The notes: generated by a model from the sequence alone, not told the origin. A stretch of DNA of 64,000 bases from Halomonas urumqiensis (GCF_003028575.1 NZ_PYUD01000003.1:186001-250000); one strand, 5' to 3'; counted from the first letter of the stretch, positions 8,829 to 17,900 are shown. Numbers and translations are program-made.

Positions 8829-9994
8829 GGCAAGGCTCCTTGGGGGGTGTCTTGTAGGTGCCGCGGTTGATGGTCGTCGCTACTCTCGTGCATCAGGTGT
8901 ATGCCGCTTGCCAGCAGCGAGACCTGAACCGACTCGTCGCGTGCCAGGCCATTGCGCCTGGCAGCATGGGTGGCCATCTCGAAACGCATCAACCGTGGGG
9001 TGTGGTCGAAGGCCAACGACACCGAGGTCATTCCCCCCAGTACCACCATTTCCGCGACCCGTGCCTGGACCGGGTTCTCGCGCTCTCCGTGGGAGGGGCG
9101 CCCTCGCCGGTGCAACACCACATCAGAGGGAGGAAGGTACCAGGATAGCTGTCGACCCAGCGGGTGACCGGCCAATCCGTGGTCAACCTCGAGATAACAG
9201 GGGCCCCATTTGAGGCGACGCTGGCCTGCGCATTCCACCACTTCGCCGGAAAACACATTGTGGCGATCCAGTAGTCTAGCCACCGCGGGACTTGCCGGGT
9301 GACGAAACAGCGCCTCCGGCGTGCCCTGCTGAAGGCTACGCCCGCCATGCAGTACACATAGCCGGTCGGCCAGGGCACTGGCCTCATCAAGGTCATGGGT
9401 CACCAGCACAATGGGGATGTGGATCTCCTCACGCAGCAAGGCCAGCTCCCGTTGCAAGCGCCGCCGGGTGACCTGGTCGACCGCCGAGAACGGCTCATCC
9501 AACAGCAGCACCCGAGGGTTTCTAGCCAGCGCCCGCGCCACCGCCACGCGCTGGCGCTGGCCACCGGACAGCTGGGCGGGATAGCGCTCGGCCAAGCCCT
9601 CAAGGCGCACCCTGGCAAGCCACTCGAGGGCACGGGTGCGGCGCTGCATGGCCGGCAAATGCCCCAGCGCCACCATCACGTTGCCCAGCGCCGACAAGTG
9701 CGGAAACAGCGCGTAATCCTGAAAGACCATGCCGACCCTGCGCCGCTGCGGGGGCAGTGCCACGCTCCTCGCCCTGTCGAACCAGACCTCGCCGGCGCAG
9801 CTGATATGGCCAGACGCCGGGCGATAGAGACCCGCAATGCTGCGCAGAAGCGTCGTCTTGCCACTGCCGGAAGGCCCTACCAGGGCCAGCAGCTCCCCCG
9901 CCTCGCAGTGAAACTCGGCGGCCAATGGCATCGGGCCCACCTGGTGCAGGTTAACCGCAAGAGTTGGCGAAAGCGCCTGGCCGCGTTCAGACAT
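8825..9994 (-). CDS. modC: molybdate ABC transporter ATP-binding protein
   Basis: A 389-aa ATPase with Walker A GPSGSGKTT, signature LSGGQRQRVAVARAL, Walker B VLLLDEPFSAVD and the switch histidine in LVTHDLDEA. A C-terminal region (about 290-389) carries a TOBE-like molybdate-binding domain (NPVQARVAEMVVLGGMTSVSLAF). It powers molybdate import with ModB and ModA. The start at 9994 overlaps the modB end by eight bases; a longer ORF to 10024 has no ribosome site of its own. The operon order is modA-modB-modC-DUF192 on the minus strand. Tungstate is a possible alternative substrate. Confidence 0.92.
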   Translation of the reverse strand: MSERGQALSPTLAVNLHQVGPMPLAAEFHCEAGELLALVGPSGSGKTTLLRSIAGLYRPASGHISCAGEVWFDRARSVALPPQRRRVGMVFQDYALFPHLSALGNVMVALGHLPAMQRRTRALEWLARVRLEGLAERYPAQLSGGQRQRVAVARALARNPRVLLLDEPFSAVDQVTRRRLQRELALLREEIHIPIVLVTHDLDEASALADRLCVLHGGRSLQQGTPEALFRHPASPAVARLLDRHNVFSGEVVECAGQRRLKWGPCYLEVDHGLAGHPLGRQLSWYLPPSDVVLHRRGRPSHGERENPVQARVAEMVVLGGMTSVSLAFDHTPRLMRFEMATHAARRNGLARDESVQVSLLASGIHLMHESSDDHQPRHLQDTPQGALP

Positions 9995-10655
9995 GACGCC
10001 ACCGCCTGCGACCGGCCAGGCCATAGACCACGCCGATGGTCATGAACGAGAGCGCAAGCAGCATCGCCGACATGATGCCGGCGCCCTGCTCATCGAAGGC
10101 CTGGACACGATCGTAGATGGCGATGGCCAGGGTGCGCGTCTCACCATCGATGGATCCGCCCACCATCAGAATGACCCCGAATTCGCCCAGGGTATGCGCG
10201 AAGGTCAATGCCATCGCCGACACGATCCCCGGCCACACCAGGGGCAACTCGATGCGCAGCAGGGTCTGCCAGGGAGACAGGCCGCTGCACCAGGCTGCCT
10301 CGCGCAGGTTGCCGGGCACCGATTCGAAGGCGCGCTGGATCGGTTGCACCGCGAACGGCAGGTTGGCCAGCAGCGAGGCGACAAGGATGCCATTGAAGGT
10401 GAAATTCAACCCATCCCCGAACAGGCGATGCCATAGTGCGCCAAAAGGCGCATCGCTGCCGAACGACTGCATCAGGTAGAAGCCCAGCACCGTGGGTGGC
10501 ATCACCAGCGGCAGTGCAACCAGCGCTTCGCAGAACGCCTTGCCGCGAAAGTCTCGGCTGGCGAGTGTTCGCCCCAGCCAAAGGCCGAAGGGAATCAACA
10601 GCAAACACGTGCCGAAGGCGAGCCTGAGCGAGACGGAAAGGGCCGTCCAGTCCAT
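9987..10655 (-). CDS. modB: molybdate ABC transporter permease
   Basis: A 222-aa inner-membrane permease with about five helices. It begins MDWTALSVSLRLAFGTCLLLIPFGLWLG. The cytoplasmic EAA loop that contacts ModC is visible as LREAAWCSGLSPWQTLLRIELPLVWPGIVSA, followed by TFAHTLGEFGVILMVGGSIDGETRTLAIAIYD, a conserved ModB stretch. Its start shares one base with the modA stop (TAATG), giving tight coupling. Length is normal for ModB. Confidence 0.94.
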   Translation of the reverse strand: MDWTALSVSLRLAFGTCLLLIPFGLWLGRTLASRDFRGKAFCEALVALPLVMPPTVLGFYLMQSFGSDAPFGALWHRLFGDGLNFTFNGILVASLLANLPFAVQPIQRAFESVPGNLREAAWCSGLSPWQTLLRIELPLVWPGIVSAMALTFAHTLGEFGVILMVGGSIDGETRTLAIAIYDRVQAFDEQGAGIMSAMLLALSFMTIGVVYGLAGRRRWRHV

Positions 10656-11512
10656 TACGGCTCACCGACGTGGTCTGCCGGCATCACCTCGTCATGGACA
10701 GGGTCGGGCAGGCGAAAGCCGTATTCCTCAAGCAGCGCACGCGCCTCACGGCGCTGAAGCCAGGCATAGAAGGCACGGGCGGTCTCCCCCGCCCCCTGGA
10801 TCAGTACCATGCGTTGCACCAGCGGTGCATGCCAGTCTTCGGGAATCAGCACGTGATCGGAACGCTCGGCGAGTGTCGGCGCCAGCGCCAGCGACCAGGC
10901 CACCAGGCCGCCTCTGGAATCGCTTGCCAGCGCAAACTGCGCCGCCTGGGAGACATTCTCGCCAAGAATTCGCAGCGGCGCGATATCCTCCCACATGCCG
11001 GCATGCTCGAGAGCCTGACTTGCCGCCACCCCATAGGGCGCATGCTCGGGGTTGGCCAGGGCGATACGTGGCCGGCCATCGCCTGCACGATGCGCCGTGA
11101 TAGCCTCGCGAACCCCGCCAAGCGGGTCATCGTCATCGGGCAGGTCGTCTCGTCCTGAGCGCTGCAGCCAGGCCAACCGGCCAATGGCATAGACCACACC
11201 CTGGTCCTGGGTGTGGCCCTCCTCGTACAGGGCGAGTACATAGGCCTCATCGGCGGAGAGATAGAGTTCGAAGGGCGCACCCTGGGCGATCTGGCGGCGA
11301 AAGTTACCCGACGAGCCGAAGTTGAGGCGCACCTCAAGGCCTGTCTCGTCGCGAAAGCGTTCGGCGGCATCCGCCAGGGCAAACTGCAGGTCGGAGGCAG
11401 CCGCCACGGTGGGGGGCGTGGCGCTTGCCTCTCGAACAGGCAGTATCATGATGCCCGCCACTATCGTGACCATCATCAGCCGCCTCAACGGGCCCAGAGG
11501 AATCAGCCCCAT
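10655..11512 (-). CDS. modA: molybdate ABC transporter substrate-binding protein
   Basis: A 285-aa periplasmic protein with signal peptide (hydrophobic MMVTIVAGIMILP, cleavage near ASATPP). The mature start TVAAASDLQFALADAAERF and GSSGNFRRQIAQGAPFELYLSADEAY match the ModA oxyanion-binding motifs, as do ALANPEHAPYGVAASQAL and GENVSQAAQFALASDSRGGLVAWSLAL. The start at 11512 has GGAG 8 bases upstream and is preferred over 11527. It is the first gene of the modABC operon. No ModE box was recognised upstream. Molybdenum is needed by enzymes such as xanthine dehydrogenase, which would feed the purine genes of this window (inference). Confidence 0.9.
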   Translation of the reverse strand: MGLIPLGPLRRLMMVTIVAGIMILPVREASATPPTVAAASDLQFALADAAERFRDETGLEVRLNFGSSGNFRRQIAQGAPFELYLSADEAYVLALYEEGHTQDQGVVYAIGRLAWLQRSGRDDLPDDDDPLGGVREAITAHRAGDGRPRIALANPEHAPYGVAASQALEHAGMWEDIAPLRILGENVSQAAQFALASDSRGGLVAWSLALAPTLAERSDHVLIPEDWHAPLVQRMVLIQGAGETARAFYAWLQRREARALLEEYGFRLPDPVHDEVMPADHVGEP

Positions 11513-11551
11513 CGTCCATCTCCCCATTATCCTTTCCGCGACGGCAGCGGG

Positions 11552-12286
11552 TCAGGCCCCCATGGCCCGGGACTGCCCGAGAATCGCCATGAGATCGGCC
11601 TCGGCCTCGCGGGGCCCCAGGTCAAGCAGGTTCTCAAGCGCCTGCAGGTGATCGCCGATGACCTGGCGCGCCGCCTCAGGCTCGGCGTCGCGCAGGCACT
11701 CAAGCAAGCGTGGATGATCACCTTCGAGAAAGCACGAGGCCAGGGACGGCCGCTTGTAGAGGGCAATGACGATGGAGGTGCGCAGAATCAGGTCGGTGAG
11801 CATGGCACCCAGCACCCGGTTGGGTGACAGCTCAGCAAGCCGGTGGTGGATGGCCAGGGAGTGTTCGATGCGGGCAGGCTCGTCGCCACGCTGATGGGCG
11901 TCGACTTCGAGGCGTGACAGCGCTTCCAGCGCCTGGCGTTGCTCCTCATCGAGATGCCCGGCTAGCAGAGCCACCACCTCACCCTCGACGAGGCGCCGTG
12001 CGGCAAAGGTCTCGAGGGTCTCATCGATGCTGGGAGAGCGAACCCGAGCGACCTGGTTGGGGCGCTGATCGATGACATGGTTGGCGGTCAGGCGTGTCAG
12101 TGCCTTGCGCACCACCGAACGGCTGACACCGAATATCTCGCCAAGGGTGACTTCGGGCAAGCGAGTGCCCGGCGGCAAGCGTTGCGTCAGTACCGCATGA
12201 CGGACCTTGTCGACGATATGCTGATCGCTGATTCTCTCGCCCGCCCGAATGGCGGCCTGAACGTCTTCCTTCCAGGTCTTGCTCAT
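11552..12286 (-). CDS. GntR-family transcriptional regulator, FCD type
   Basis: A 244-aa regulator. The N-terminal winged helix shows LPPGTRLPEVTLGEIFGVSRSVVRKALTRLTANHVIDQRPN (about residues 35-75), and the C-terminal FCD ligand domain shows RRLVEGEVVALLAGHL and a helical tail. The start at 12286 has AAGGGCG 4-5 bases upstream. It lies downstream of the gck-pyk-aldolase operon but has its own promoter gap with a TGTATACAA site 80 bases upstream of the ATG. It may therefore be self-regulated and belong to the same network as the purine GntR gene at 40649 (inference). Its effector is unknown; glyoxylate pathway intermediates are plausible. Confidence 0.88.
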   Translation of the reverse strand: MSKTWKEDVQAAIRAGERISDQHIVDKVRHAVLTQRLPPGTRLPEVTLGEIFGVSRSVVRKALTRLTANHVIDQRPNQVARVRSPSIDETLETFAARRLVEGEVVALLAGHLDEEQRQALEALSRLEVDAHQRGDEPARIEHSLAIHHRLAELSPNRVLGAMLTDLILRTSIVIALYKRPSLASCFLEGDHPRLLECLRDAEPEAARQVIGDHLQALENLLDLGPREAEADLMAILGQSRAMGA

Positions 12287-12365
12287 GTGTCGCCCTTGAT
12301 TACCAACCGAACCTGTCGGCACCATCGCACTTTTTTACGCCGGTGGCTACATGACGCAAGCATAG

Positions 12366-12374
12366 TGTATACAA
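12366..12374. promoter_or_regulatory. TGTATACAA operator-like site before GntR gene
   Basis: TGTATACAA, containing the palindrome TGTATACA, about 80 bases upstream of the GntR start. The same core recurs upstream of the gcl, puuE/hpxA, GntR-2, hiuH/uraD and Tsx-like genes. It is typical of FCD-type GntR operators. Confidence 0.55.
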
Positions 12375-12413
12375 TTTCCGAGCTGAGGAATTACCTCTCT
12401 GCTGCTGGCCCGT

Positions 12414-13778
12414 TCAGAACCAGGTCGGCATCACATCCACGACATCAAGCTCGGCGTTGGCCAGCAACACCTGGCGCCACTTGTCGAACGTCAGGCAAGG
12501 GTGGGACACGCCGAATGCCACGATATCGCCCACCCGAACGTCCCGAGCCCCCTCACTGCTTTCGGCCCGCGCCTCATCGAGGTGATCGGAGCGTGGCAGC
12601 CGCACGAAGGCGTGCTGATCCATCAACTTGACCACCTCCCAGCCCTCGACCGAGAGCGGCCGTGATGCGCAGCCGCCCTCACGGTAGCGACGCAGGGGTT
12701 CCGGCAGGCGGTCTCCCCCGGCATCGCGCCGGCCCATGGCCACGATGGCCAGCCCCGGTTCAGGCAACGACTGCACCTGGGCGAAGACTTCAAGCGCCGG
12801 CAAAAGCCCATTGGCGAGCTCGGGGCGCCGTCGCCGAATGTCGCGCTGGGCGTCGCGGTAAAGGCCATGGTCGTGCACCACATAGCACCCCGGACGCAGC
12901 ACGGGTACGAAGTGCGCGCCCAGGTGGGCCTCGCGGAAGACCCCGGCGATCAGGTCGTACCAGGCCGACCCCGAGGCGGTGATCAGCGGATGCTGCGCCT
13001 CGATCAGGCGATCATGATCCAGCGCCTGGGCAACCTCGACGAGCTGCCAGGCATAGCCGCGCACGCTGGCTTCGGGGTTGTCTCCCAGCCCCACCCCCTC
13101 GTAGCCCTCGATACCCGAGAGCACCAGGGCCGGTTCGGCATCGATCGCCTCGCCAAGCGCCATCACCTGGTCGTGGTCCCGGCAGCCACATCGCCCACCG
13201 GGCACGCCCAGCTCGATCAACACCTTGAGGCGCAGCTCGCGGGCGCCGAAATACCGGCCCAGTTCGCTCACGTTGGCCAGGCTGTCGACCACGCAGGTGA
13301 TGTCGGCCCCGGCCTCCAGCAGGTCGGCGATGATCGCCATGTTGGCCTCGCCCACCAACTGATTGGCCAGCAAAAGTCGTGAGACGCCGCCATGAACGCA
13401 GGCGGCCCGACACTGTGCGGCGGTGGCCAGGGTGATCCCCCAGGCGCCCGCGTCGAGCTGCCGGCGAAACAGCGCCGGTGTCATGGTGGTCTTGCCGTGA
13501 GGCGCGAGTTTGGCCCCATGATCGTTAGCAAAGCGCTGCATCCAGGCCAGGTTATGCGCCAAGGGCGCTTCGAACACGACTGCCGCCGGCAGGCTGACGC
13601 CATCCAGTAGCGAGTTGCCGATTTCCGGCAGCCCTTTGTCAACCAGCCCCTTGTCAACCAGCCCCTTGTTGAAGTGCCCCTTGTCGAACTGTTCTTTCTC
13701 GAACGGCCCCGTCCCCGCCCGGCCACCATCGCGGTGACCGGAGCCAGGCGCGGCCGATACCGGGCGGTCAGCGCACAT
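12414..13778 (-). CDS. D-threonine aldolase / D-serine dehydratase-like PLP enzyme (DSD1 family)
   Basis: A 454-aa PLP enzyme with an alanine-racemase-type N-terminal barrel. The Schiff-base lysine lies in KLAPHGKTTMTPALF, and the C-terminal metal-binding element in FGVSHPCLTFDKWRQVLLAN (His and Cys zinc ligands). The family includes D-threonine aldolase, D-serine dehydratase and D-3-hydroxyaspartate dehydratase. The first ~55 residues are a low-complexity extension with five DKG-like pentapeptides encoded by a 15-bp tandem repeat. The start at 13778 overlaps the pyk stop by 11 bases, but an internal start after the repeat cannot be excluded. Linkage to glycerate kinase and pyk suggests it feeds a beta-hydroxy amino acid into glycine/glyoxylate metabolism (inference). 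Confidence 0.8.
   Translation of the reverse strand: MCADRPVSAAPGSGHRDGGRAGTGPFEKEQFDKGHFNKGLVDKGLVDKGLPEIGNSLLDGVSLPAAVVFEAPLAHNLAWMQRFANDHGAKLAPHGKTTMTPALFRRQLDAGAWGITLATAAQCRAACVHGGVSRLLLANQLVGEANMAIIADLLEAGADITCVVDSLANVSELGRYFGARELRLKVLIELGVPGGRCGCRDHDQVMALGEAIDAEPALVLSGIEGYEGVGLGDNPEASVRGYAWQLVEVAQALDHDRLIEAQHPLITASGSAWYDLIAGVFREAHLGAHFVPVLRPGCYVVHDHGLYRDAQRDIRRRRPELANGLLPALEVFAQVQSLPEPGLAIVAMGRRDAGGDRLPEPLRRYREGGCASRPLSVEGWEVVKLMDQHAFVRLPRSDHLDEARAESSEGARDVRVGDIVAFGVSHPCLTFDKWRQVLLANAELDVVDVMPTWF
13632..13706. repeat. 15-bp in-frame tandem repeat, 5 units
   Basis: Units at 13632, 13647, 13662, 13677 and 13692. The first two differ by one base (CCCCTTGTCAACCAG type) and the later ones diverge progressively. 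Read on the minus strand it encodes FEKEQ-FDKGH-FNKGL-VDKGL-VDKGL near the aldolase N-terminus. Confidence 0.9.
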
Positions 13779-15252
13779 GACGCTCGTTCACATCGAGCAC
13801 CTTCAGGGTGTTGGTGCCGCCATGGGCGTTCATGTGGTCGCCTCGGGTCAGCATGACGTGGTCGCCCACCTCGGCAATGCCCTGCTCCACCAGCAGCGCC
13901 ATGGCTCGGTCATTGAGCTCTTCCGCCGCCATGTCGCTGGTATCGAAGGGCAACGATACCACGCCACGATAGAGCGCCATGCGCCGCTGGGCGATGGCGC
14001 TGTGGGCCAGCCCGACGATCGGCAGGCCCGAGCGAATGCGTGAGGCGATCAGCGGCGTGTAGCCGGTCGAGGTCATGCAGGCGATCGCCGCCACCCCGGA
14101 GAGGTGGTTGGCGGCATACATGGCGGACAGCGCGATGGTCTCGTCGATCTTGGTGAAGCCTTCGTGAATGCGGTGACCGGATTCCTGGGCGATGCGCTCG
14201 CGCTCGGCGCCCAGGCAGACTCGATCCATGGCCTCGATGGTTTCCACCGGAAAGTCGCCGGCGGCGGTCTCGGCGGAGAGCATCACCGCGTCGGTGCCAT
14301 CGAGCACGGCGTTGGCCACGTCGAACACCTCGGCGCGGGTCGGCAGGGGCGATTCGATCATCGACTCCATCATCTGGGTGGCGGTGATCACCGCCCGGTT
14401 GAGCTGGCGGGCGCGCTTGATGATGCGCTTCTGGGTGCCGATCAGGCGCGCGTCGCCGATCTCCACGCCAAGGTCGCCGCGCGCCACCATCACCGCCTCG
14501 CAGGCCTCGATGATGCCGTCGAGGGTGGCGTCGTCGGCCACCGCCTCGGCGCGCTCGAGCTTGGCGACCAGGCCGATCTCGCGGCCAGCCTCGCCCAGCA
14601 GTTCGCGCGCCTCGCGCATATCGGCGGCGGTGCGCGGGAAGGAGACGGCCAGGTAGTCGACGCCGATGTCGATGGCGGTCTTGAGGTCGGCGCGGTCCTT
14701 GTCGGTGAGCGCCGGCGCCGAGAGCCCGCCGCCCTGCTTGTTGATGCCCTTGTTGTTGGAGAGCTTGCCACCGACCACCACGCGGGTGTGAATGGCCTGC
14801 CCTTCGATGCGTTCGACGTCGAGCACCAAGCGGCCGTCATCGAGCAGCAGGCGGTCGCCGGCGTCGACGTCCTCGATCAACTGCTTGTAGTCGCAGCCCA
14901 CCCGTTCAGCGTCGCCGGCCGCGCCATCGAGCGCCATGTCGAGCACGAAGGGCGCGCCCTCGGCCAGCGTCACGGCGCCGTTGGCAAAGCGCGCGATGCG
15001 GATCTTCGGGCCCTGCAGGTCCCCGAGCGCCGCGACACTGCGGCCCAGGCGCGAGGCAATCTCGCGCACCTCGCCGAGCCGGCGGCGGTGATCCTCCGGC
15101 GAGCCGTGGGAGAAGTTCAGGCGCACCACGTCGACACCGGCTGAGATCATCGCCTCGAGCACGCCCTCGCGGTCACTGGCCGGCCCCAGGGTGGCAACGA
15201 TCTTGGTGCGGCGGATGGGCTCATGAATCGGCGAATGGGGGGGTAGGGTCAT
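13768..15252 (-). CDS. pyk: pyruvate kinase
   Basis: A 494-aa cytoplasmic enzyme converting phosphoenolpyruvate and ADP to pyruvate and ATP. It shows TKIVATLGPASDREGVLEAMI, VDVVRLNFSHG, the active-site lysine in IGLVAKLERAEAV, MVARGDLGVEIG, RAVITATQMMESM and the C-terminal GDHVMLTRGD. Its ATG overlaps the glycerate kinase stop (ATGA), so the pair is coupled. In this operon it finishes the glyoxylate-to-pyruvate route (glycerate to 2-phosphoglycerate, then PEP, then pyruvate). Pyruvate kinases linked to glycerate kinase are known from tartrate/glyoxylate operons (TtuE type). Housekeeping glycolysis may use another copy. Confidence 0.95.
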   Translation of the reverse strand: MTLPPHSPIHEPIRRTKIVATLGPASDREGVLEAMISAGVDVVRLNFSHGSPEDHRRRLGEVREIASRLGRSVAALGDLQGPKIRIARFANGAVTLAEGAPFVLDMALDGAAGDAERVGCDYKQLIEDVDAGDRLLLDDGRLVLDVERIEGQAIHTRVVVGGKLSNNKGINKQGGGLSAPALTDKDRADLKTAIDIGVDYLAVSFPRTAADMREARELLGEAGREIGLVAKLERAEAVADDATLDGIIEACEAVMVARGDLGVEIGDARLIGTQKRIIKRARQLNRAVITATQMMESMIESPLPTRAEVFDVANAVLDGTDAVMLSAETAAGDFPVETIEAMDRVCLGAERERIAQESGHRIHEGFTKIDETIALSAMYAANHLSGVAAIACMTSTGYTPLIASRIRSGLPIVGLAHSAIAQRRMALYRGVVSLPFDTSDMAAEELNDRAMALLVEQGIAEVGDHVMLTRGDHMNAHGGTNTLKVLDVNERHVR

Positions 15253-16634
15253 AGTGTCCTCGGCAATACCAGAATGGCTCGGAAGTCGTTGACGTTGGTT
15301 CGCGTCGGCCCGGTGACGATCAATCGTCCCAGGGCATTGAAGTAAGTATATGCATCATTGCGTGACAGATGGTCGTCAAGGTCAAGCCCGATCGCCGAGG
15401 CGCGCTGCCAATCCTCAGGCGCGAAGTGGGCACCAGCGTTGTCCTCGGAGCCATCGATGCCATCGGTGTCGATGGCCAGGGCGTGAATTCCCGGCGCCCC
15501 GGCGAGCGCCTGGAACAGCCCCAGCAGATACTCCACATTGCGCCCACCCCGGCCGTTGCCGCGCACCGTGACACTGGTTTCGCCGCCCGACATCAACAAC
15601 AACGGTGCACTCAGCCCGGCCTGGATAGCCATCGCCAGGCGCCCCTGGGCACGTCCCAGCTCACGCGCCTCACCCTCCAGGTCGTCACCCAATACCCGCA
15701 CGTCGATGCCCTGCGCCTCGGCACGCGAACGCGCCGCCTCCAGGGCATCGCTGGCACGCGCCAGCACATGCACCTCGTCATTGCCAAAGCCTGGATCCTT
15801 GGGATGCGGGGCCTCGAGCGTGTCGCCCAGGTGGCGCCTTACCGAGTCGGCCATCGCGATGCCGCGACGCTCGAGGATCGCCAGGGCGTCCGCGGGTGTC
15901 GAGGTGTCCGGCAGGGTCGGCCCGGATGCCACCAGGGTCGGGTCGTCGCCGGGCACATCGGAGATCAGCCAGGTCAGCACCCGCGCCGGATGGGCCGCCG
16001 CCGCCAACCGCCCGCCCTTGATGGCGGACAGATGCCGGCGCACGGTGTTGATCTCGCTGATCGGCGCTCCAGAGCGCAGCAAAGCGCGATTGATCGCCTG
16101 CTTCTCATCGAGTGGGATACCCGGCGCGGGCAGGCTCATCAATGCGGAGCCGCCGCCTGAGATCAGCGCGATCACCAGGTCATCCTCGCCCAGCCCCGCG
16201 ACAGCTTCGAGCATCCGCCGGGCGGCCTGTTCACTCAAGCCGTCGGGCATCGGGTGTGAGGCTTCCAGCACCTCGATTCTATGGTCATCAACAGCATGGT
16301 CATCAACATCGTGGCTATCAATACCATGCCCGTGGCGGGTGACCACCAAGCCCTCGAGTGGCGCCTCGCTCTGGTGAGCCTGCCAGGCGCGCTCCAGGGC
16401 CGCCGCCATGGCCGCCGCGGCCTTGCCGGCGCCGATCACCACGGTTCGGCCAGCCGGGGGCGGTGGCAGCATGTCGGGCAACAGGCTATCGGGGTGCACG
16501 GCGCGGACCGCGGTGTCAGCGAGGTCGATCAACCAGGCCTGGGGCGAGGCATCGAAAGAGACGCCACCATCATCGACGCTTGGCGTATCGGGGATATCGG
16601 CATCGCGTTGGGGGGGGAACGAAATCTCGGTCAT
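15249..16634 (-). CDS. glycerate 2-kinase (MOFRL family)
   Basis: A 461-aa kinase phosphorylating D-glycerate to 2-phosphoglycerate (GckA/TtuD type). The N-terminal GckA domain contains GRTVVIGAGKAAAAMAAALE and LVIALISGGGSALMSLPAPGI. The C-terminal MOFRL domain contains LLLMSGGETSVTVRGNGRGGRNVEYLLGL and AIDTDGIDGSEDNAGA. The start at 16634 has AGGAG 8 bases upstream; a longer reading to 16685 lacks one. Residues around 110-125 carry an unusual His/Asp-rich insertion encoded by a 15-bp tandem repeat. It follows glxR by 305 bases and is coupled to pyk. Confidence 0.93.
   Translation of the reverse strand: MTEISFPPQRDADIPDTPSVDDGGVSFDASPQAWLIDLADTAVRAVHPDSLLPDMLPPPPAGRTVVIGAGKAAAAMAAALERAWQAHQSEAPLEGLVVTRHGHGIDSHDVDDHAVDDHRIEVLEASHPMPDGLSEQAARRMLEAVAGLGEDDLVIALISGGGSALMSLPAPGIPLDEKQAINRALLRSGAPISEINTVRRHLSAIKGGRLAAAAHPARVLTWLISDVPGDDPTLVASGPTLPDTSTPADALAILERRGIAMADSVRRHLGDTLEAPHPKDPGFGNDEVHVLARASDALEAARSRAEAQGIDVRVLGDDLEGEARELGRAQGRLAMAIQAGLSAPLLLMSGGETSVTVRGNGRGGRNVEYLLGLFQALAGAPGIHALAIDTDGIDGSEDNAGAHFAPEDWQRASAIGLDLDDHLSRNDAYTYFNALGRLIVTGPTRTNVNDFRAILVLPRTL
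16281..16325. repeat. 15-bp in-frame tandem repeat, 3 units
   Basis: Units start at 16281, 16296 and 16311. The first two are nearly identical (ATGGTCATCAACAGC and ATGGTCATCAACATC), and the third is diverged. On the minus strand it encodes a GIDSH-DVDDH-AVDDH stretch inserted in the glycerate kinase. Confidence 0.85.
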
Positions 16635-16939
16635 CAAGGCACTCCTCGCCGCCGGGGCAGCGACAGGAAGAAAGGGGAACATCAAGCCAGGAAAAGGCCC
16701 GGCGGCAGGCGATTCCCATGGGAACCGCTGTCACCGGGCAAGGCCACCAGGCGGTGGCCGGAGGGTAGTCGACGACCCGACGCCTACCCTCGAGGAAGAC
16801 AAGACAGTGCCGGCACACCCAATGCTTCAAGTGAGGTCATCGGGTGGCACGATGTCCGGCGACTGACCAGCGCCTTCCTTCAGGGAGCAGTCACCTCCCC
16901 TTCACCCACCGGCCAGGCACGATGGCCGATGGGCAAAGC
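16635..16939. other. 305-bp gap between glxR and glycerate kinase
   Basis: No credible gene on either strand. It contains a 7-bp-stem hairpin GGCCACC/GGTGGCC at 16742-16759 without a T tract and a ribosome site for the kinase. It may hold an internal promoter. Confidence 0.5.
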
Positions 16940-17827
16940 TCACGACTGGCCGATCTGGTGGTTGGCCAGTTCTTCAAGGGCACGCACGATGCCGGCATGG
17001 TCCCAATCCTCGCCGCCATGGGCGGCACAGGCCTGGAACAGCTGCTGGGCATTGGCGGTACCCGGCAGCGCCAGGTTCAGGGTGCGTGCACCTTCCAGTG
17101 CCAGGTTGAGATCCTTCTGGTGCAGCTTGATCTTGAAGCCGGGATCGAAGGTGCGGTTGATCATGCGCTCGCCGTGCACGTCAAGGATCTTCGACTGCGC
17201 CAGACCACCGAGCAGCGACTCGCGCACCTTGGCGACATCGGCACCCGCCTTGGAGGCGAACAGCAGACCCTCGGAGACCGCTTCGATGGTCAGGGCGACG
17301 ACGATCTGGTTGGCCACCTTGCAGGTCTGGCCGGCCCCGTGGCCGCCAATCCGGGTGATGGTCTTGCCCATCACCTCGAGAATCGGATGAGCGCGCTCGA
17401 AGCCCTCGACGGTGGCACCCACCATGATGGTCAGCGCGGCGTTGATCGCCCCACCCTCGCCACCGGAAACCGGTGCGTCGACATACTCGCCACCCGCTTC
17501 ATGAATGCGACGGGCGAATTCCTGGGTCGGCATCGGCGCGATGGAGCTCATGTCGATCACCAGGGTGCCGGGCTTGAGGCCCTCGATGATGCCGTCCTCG
17601 CCGAACAGCACCTGCTCGACATCCGGGGTGTCCGGCACCATGGTGATGATCACTTCGGCTTCGGCCGCCACCGCCGCGGGGCTGGCGACTTCGCGCATGC
17701 CTTTCTCGGCAAGCGTGGCATCGAGGCTGCCACGCTTGACGGTCACCAGCTCATGGCCGGCGTCCAGCAGATGGCCCGCCATGGGACGGCCCATGATGCC
17801 CAGTCCAATAAATCCGATCTTGCTCAT
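16940..17827 (-). CDS. glxR: 2-hydroxy-3-oxopropionate (tartronate semialdehyde) reductase
   Basis: A 295-aa NAD(P)-dependent reductase of the beta-hydroxyacid dehydrogenase family. It reduces tartronate semialdehyde to D-glycerate. Visible are the Rossmann motif KIGFIGLGIMGRPMAGHLLDAGH, the substrate motif DAPVSGGEGGA and the catalytic-lysine region GGHGAGQTCKVANQI near residue 170. AAAGGAG precedes the ATG with good spacing. It sits between hyi and glycerate kinase, downstream of gcl, exactly where the glyoxylate pathway needs it. Confidence 0.95.
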   Translation of the reverse strand: MSKIGFIGLGIMGRPMAGHLLDAGHELVTVKRGSLDATLAEKGMREVASPAAVAAEAEVIITMVPDTPDVEQVLFGEDGIIEGLKPGTLVIDMSSIAPMPTQEFARRIHEAGGEYVDAPVSGGEGGAINAALTIMVGATVEGFERAHPILEVMGKTITRIGGHGAGQTCKVANQIVVALTIEAVSEGLLFASKAGADVAKVRESLLGGLAQSKILDVHGERMINRTFDPGFKIKLHQKDLNLALEGARTLNLALPGTANAQQLFQACAAHGGEDWDHAGIVRALEELANHQIGQS

Positions 17828-17900
17828 GATGCTTCTCCTTTCAACTTTTCACTGTGCTTTGTGCGTTTGCGCCCGTTTCCAGCAACGCAAGAGATGAGCG

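Noticed and set aside
10655-11700. ModE operator or molybdenum-cofactor riboswitch before modA
   Set aside because: The space between the GntR stop and modA start is only about 40 bases and no ModE-type inverted repeat or conserved riboswitch core was recognised.
13632-13706. 15-bp tandem units as a CRISPR or integron-like array
   Set aside because: Units are contiguous without spacers, in frame within a gene and gradually diverging, so this is simple tandem duplication.
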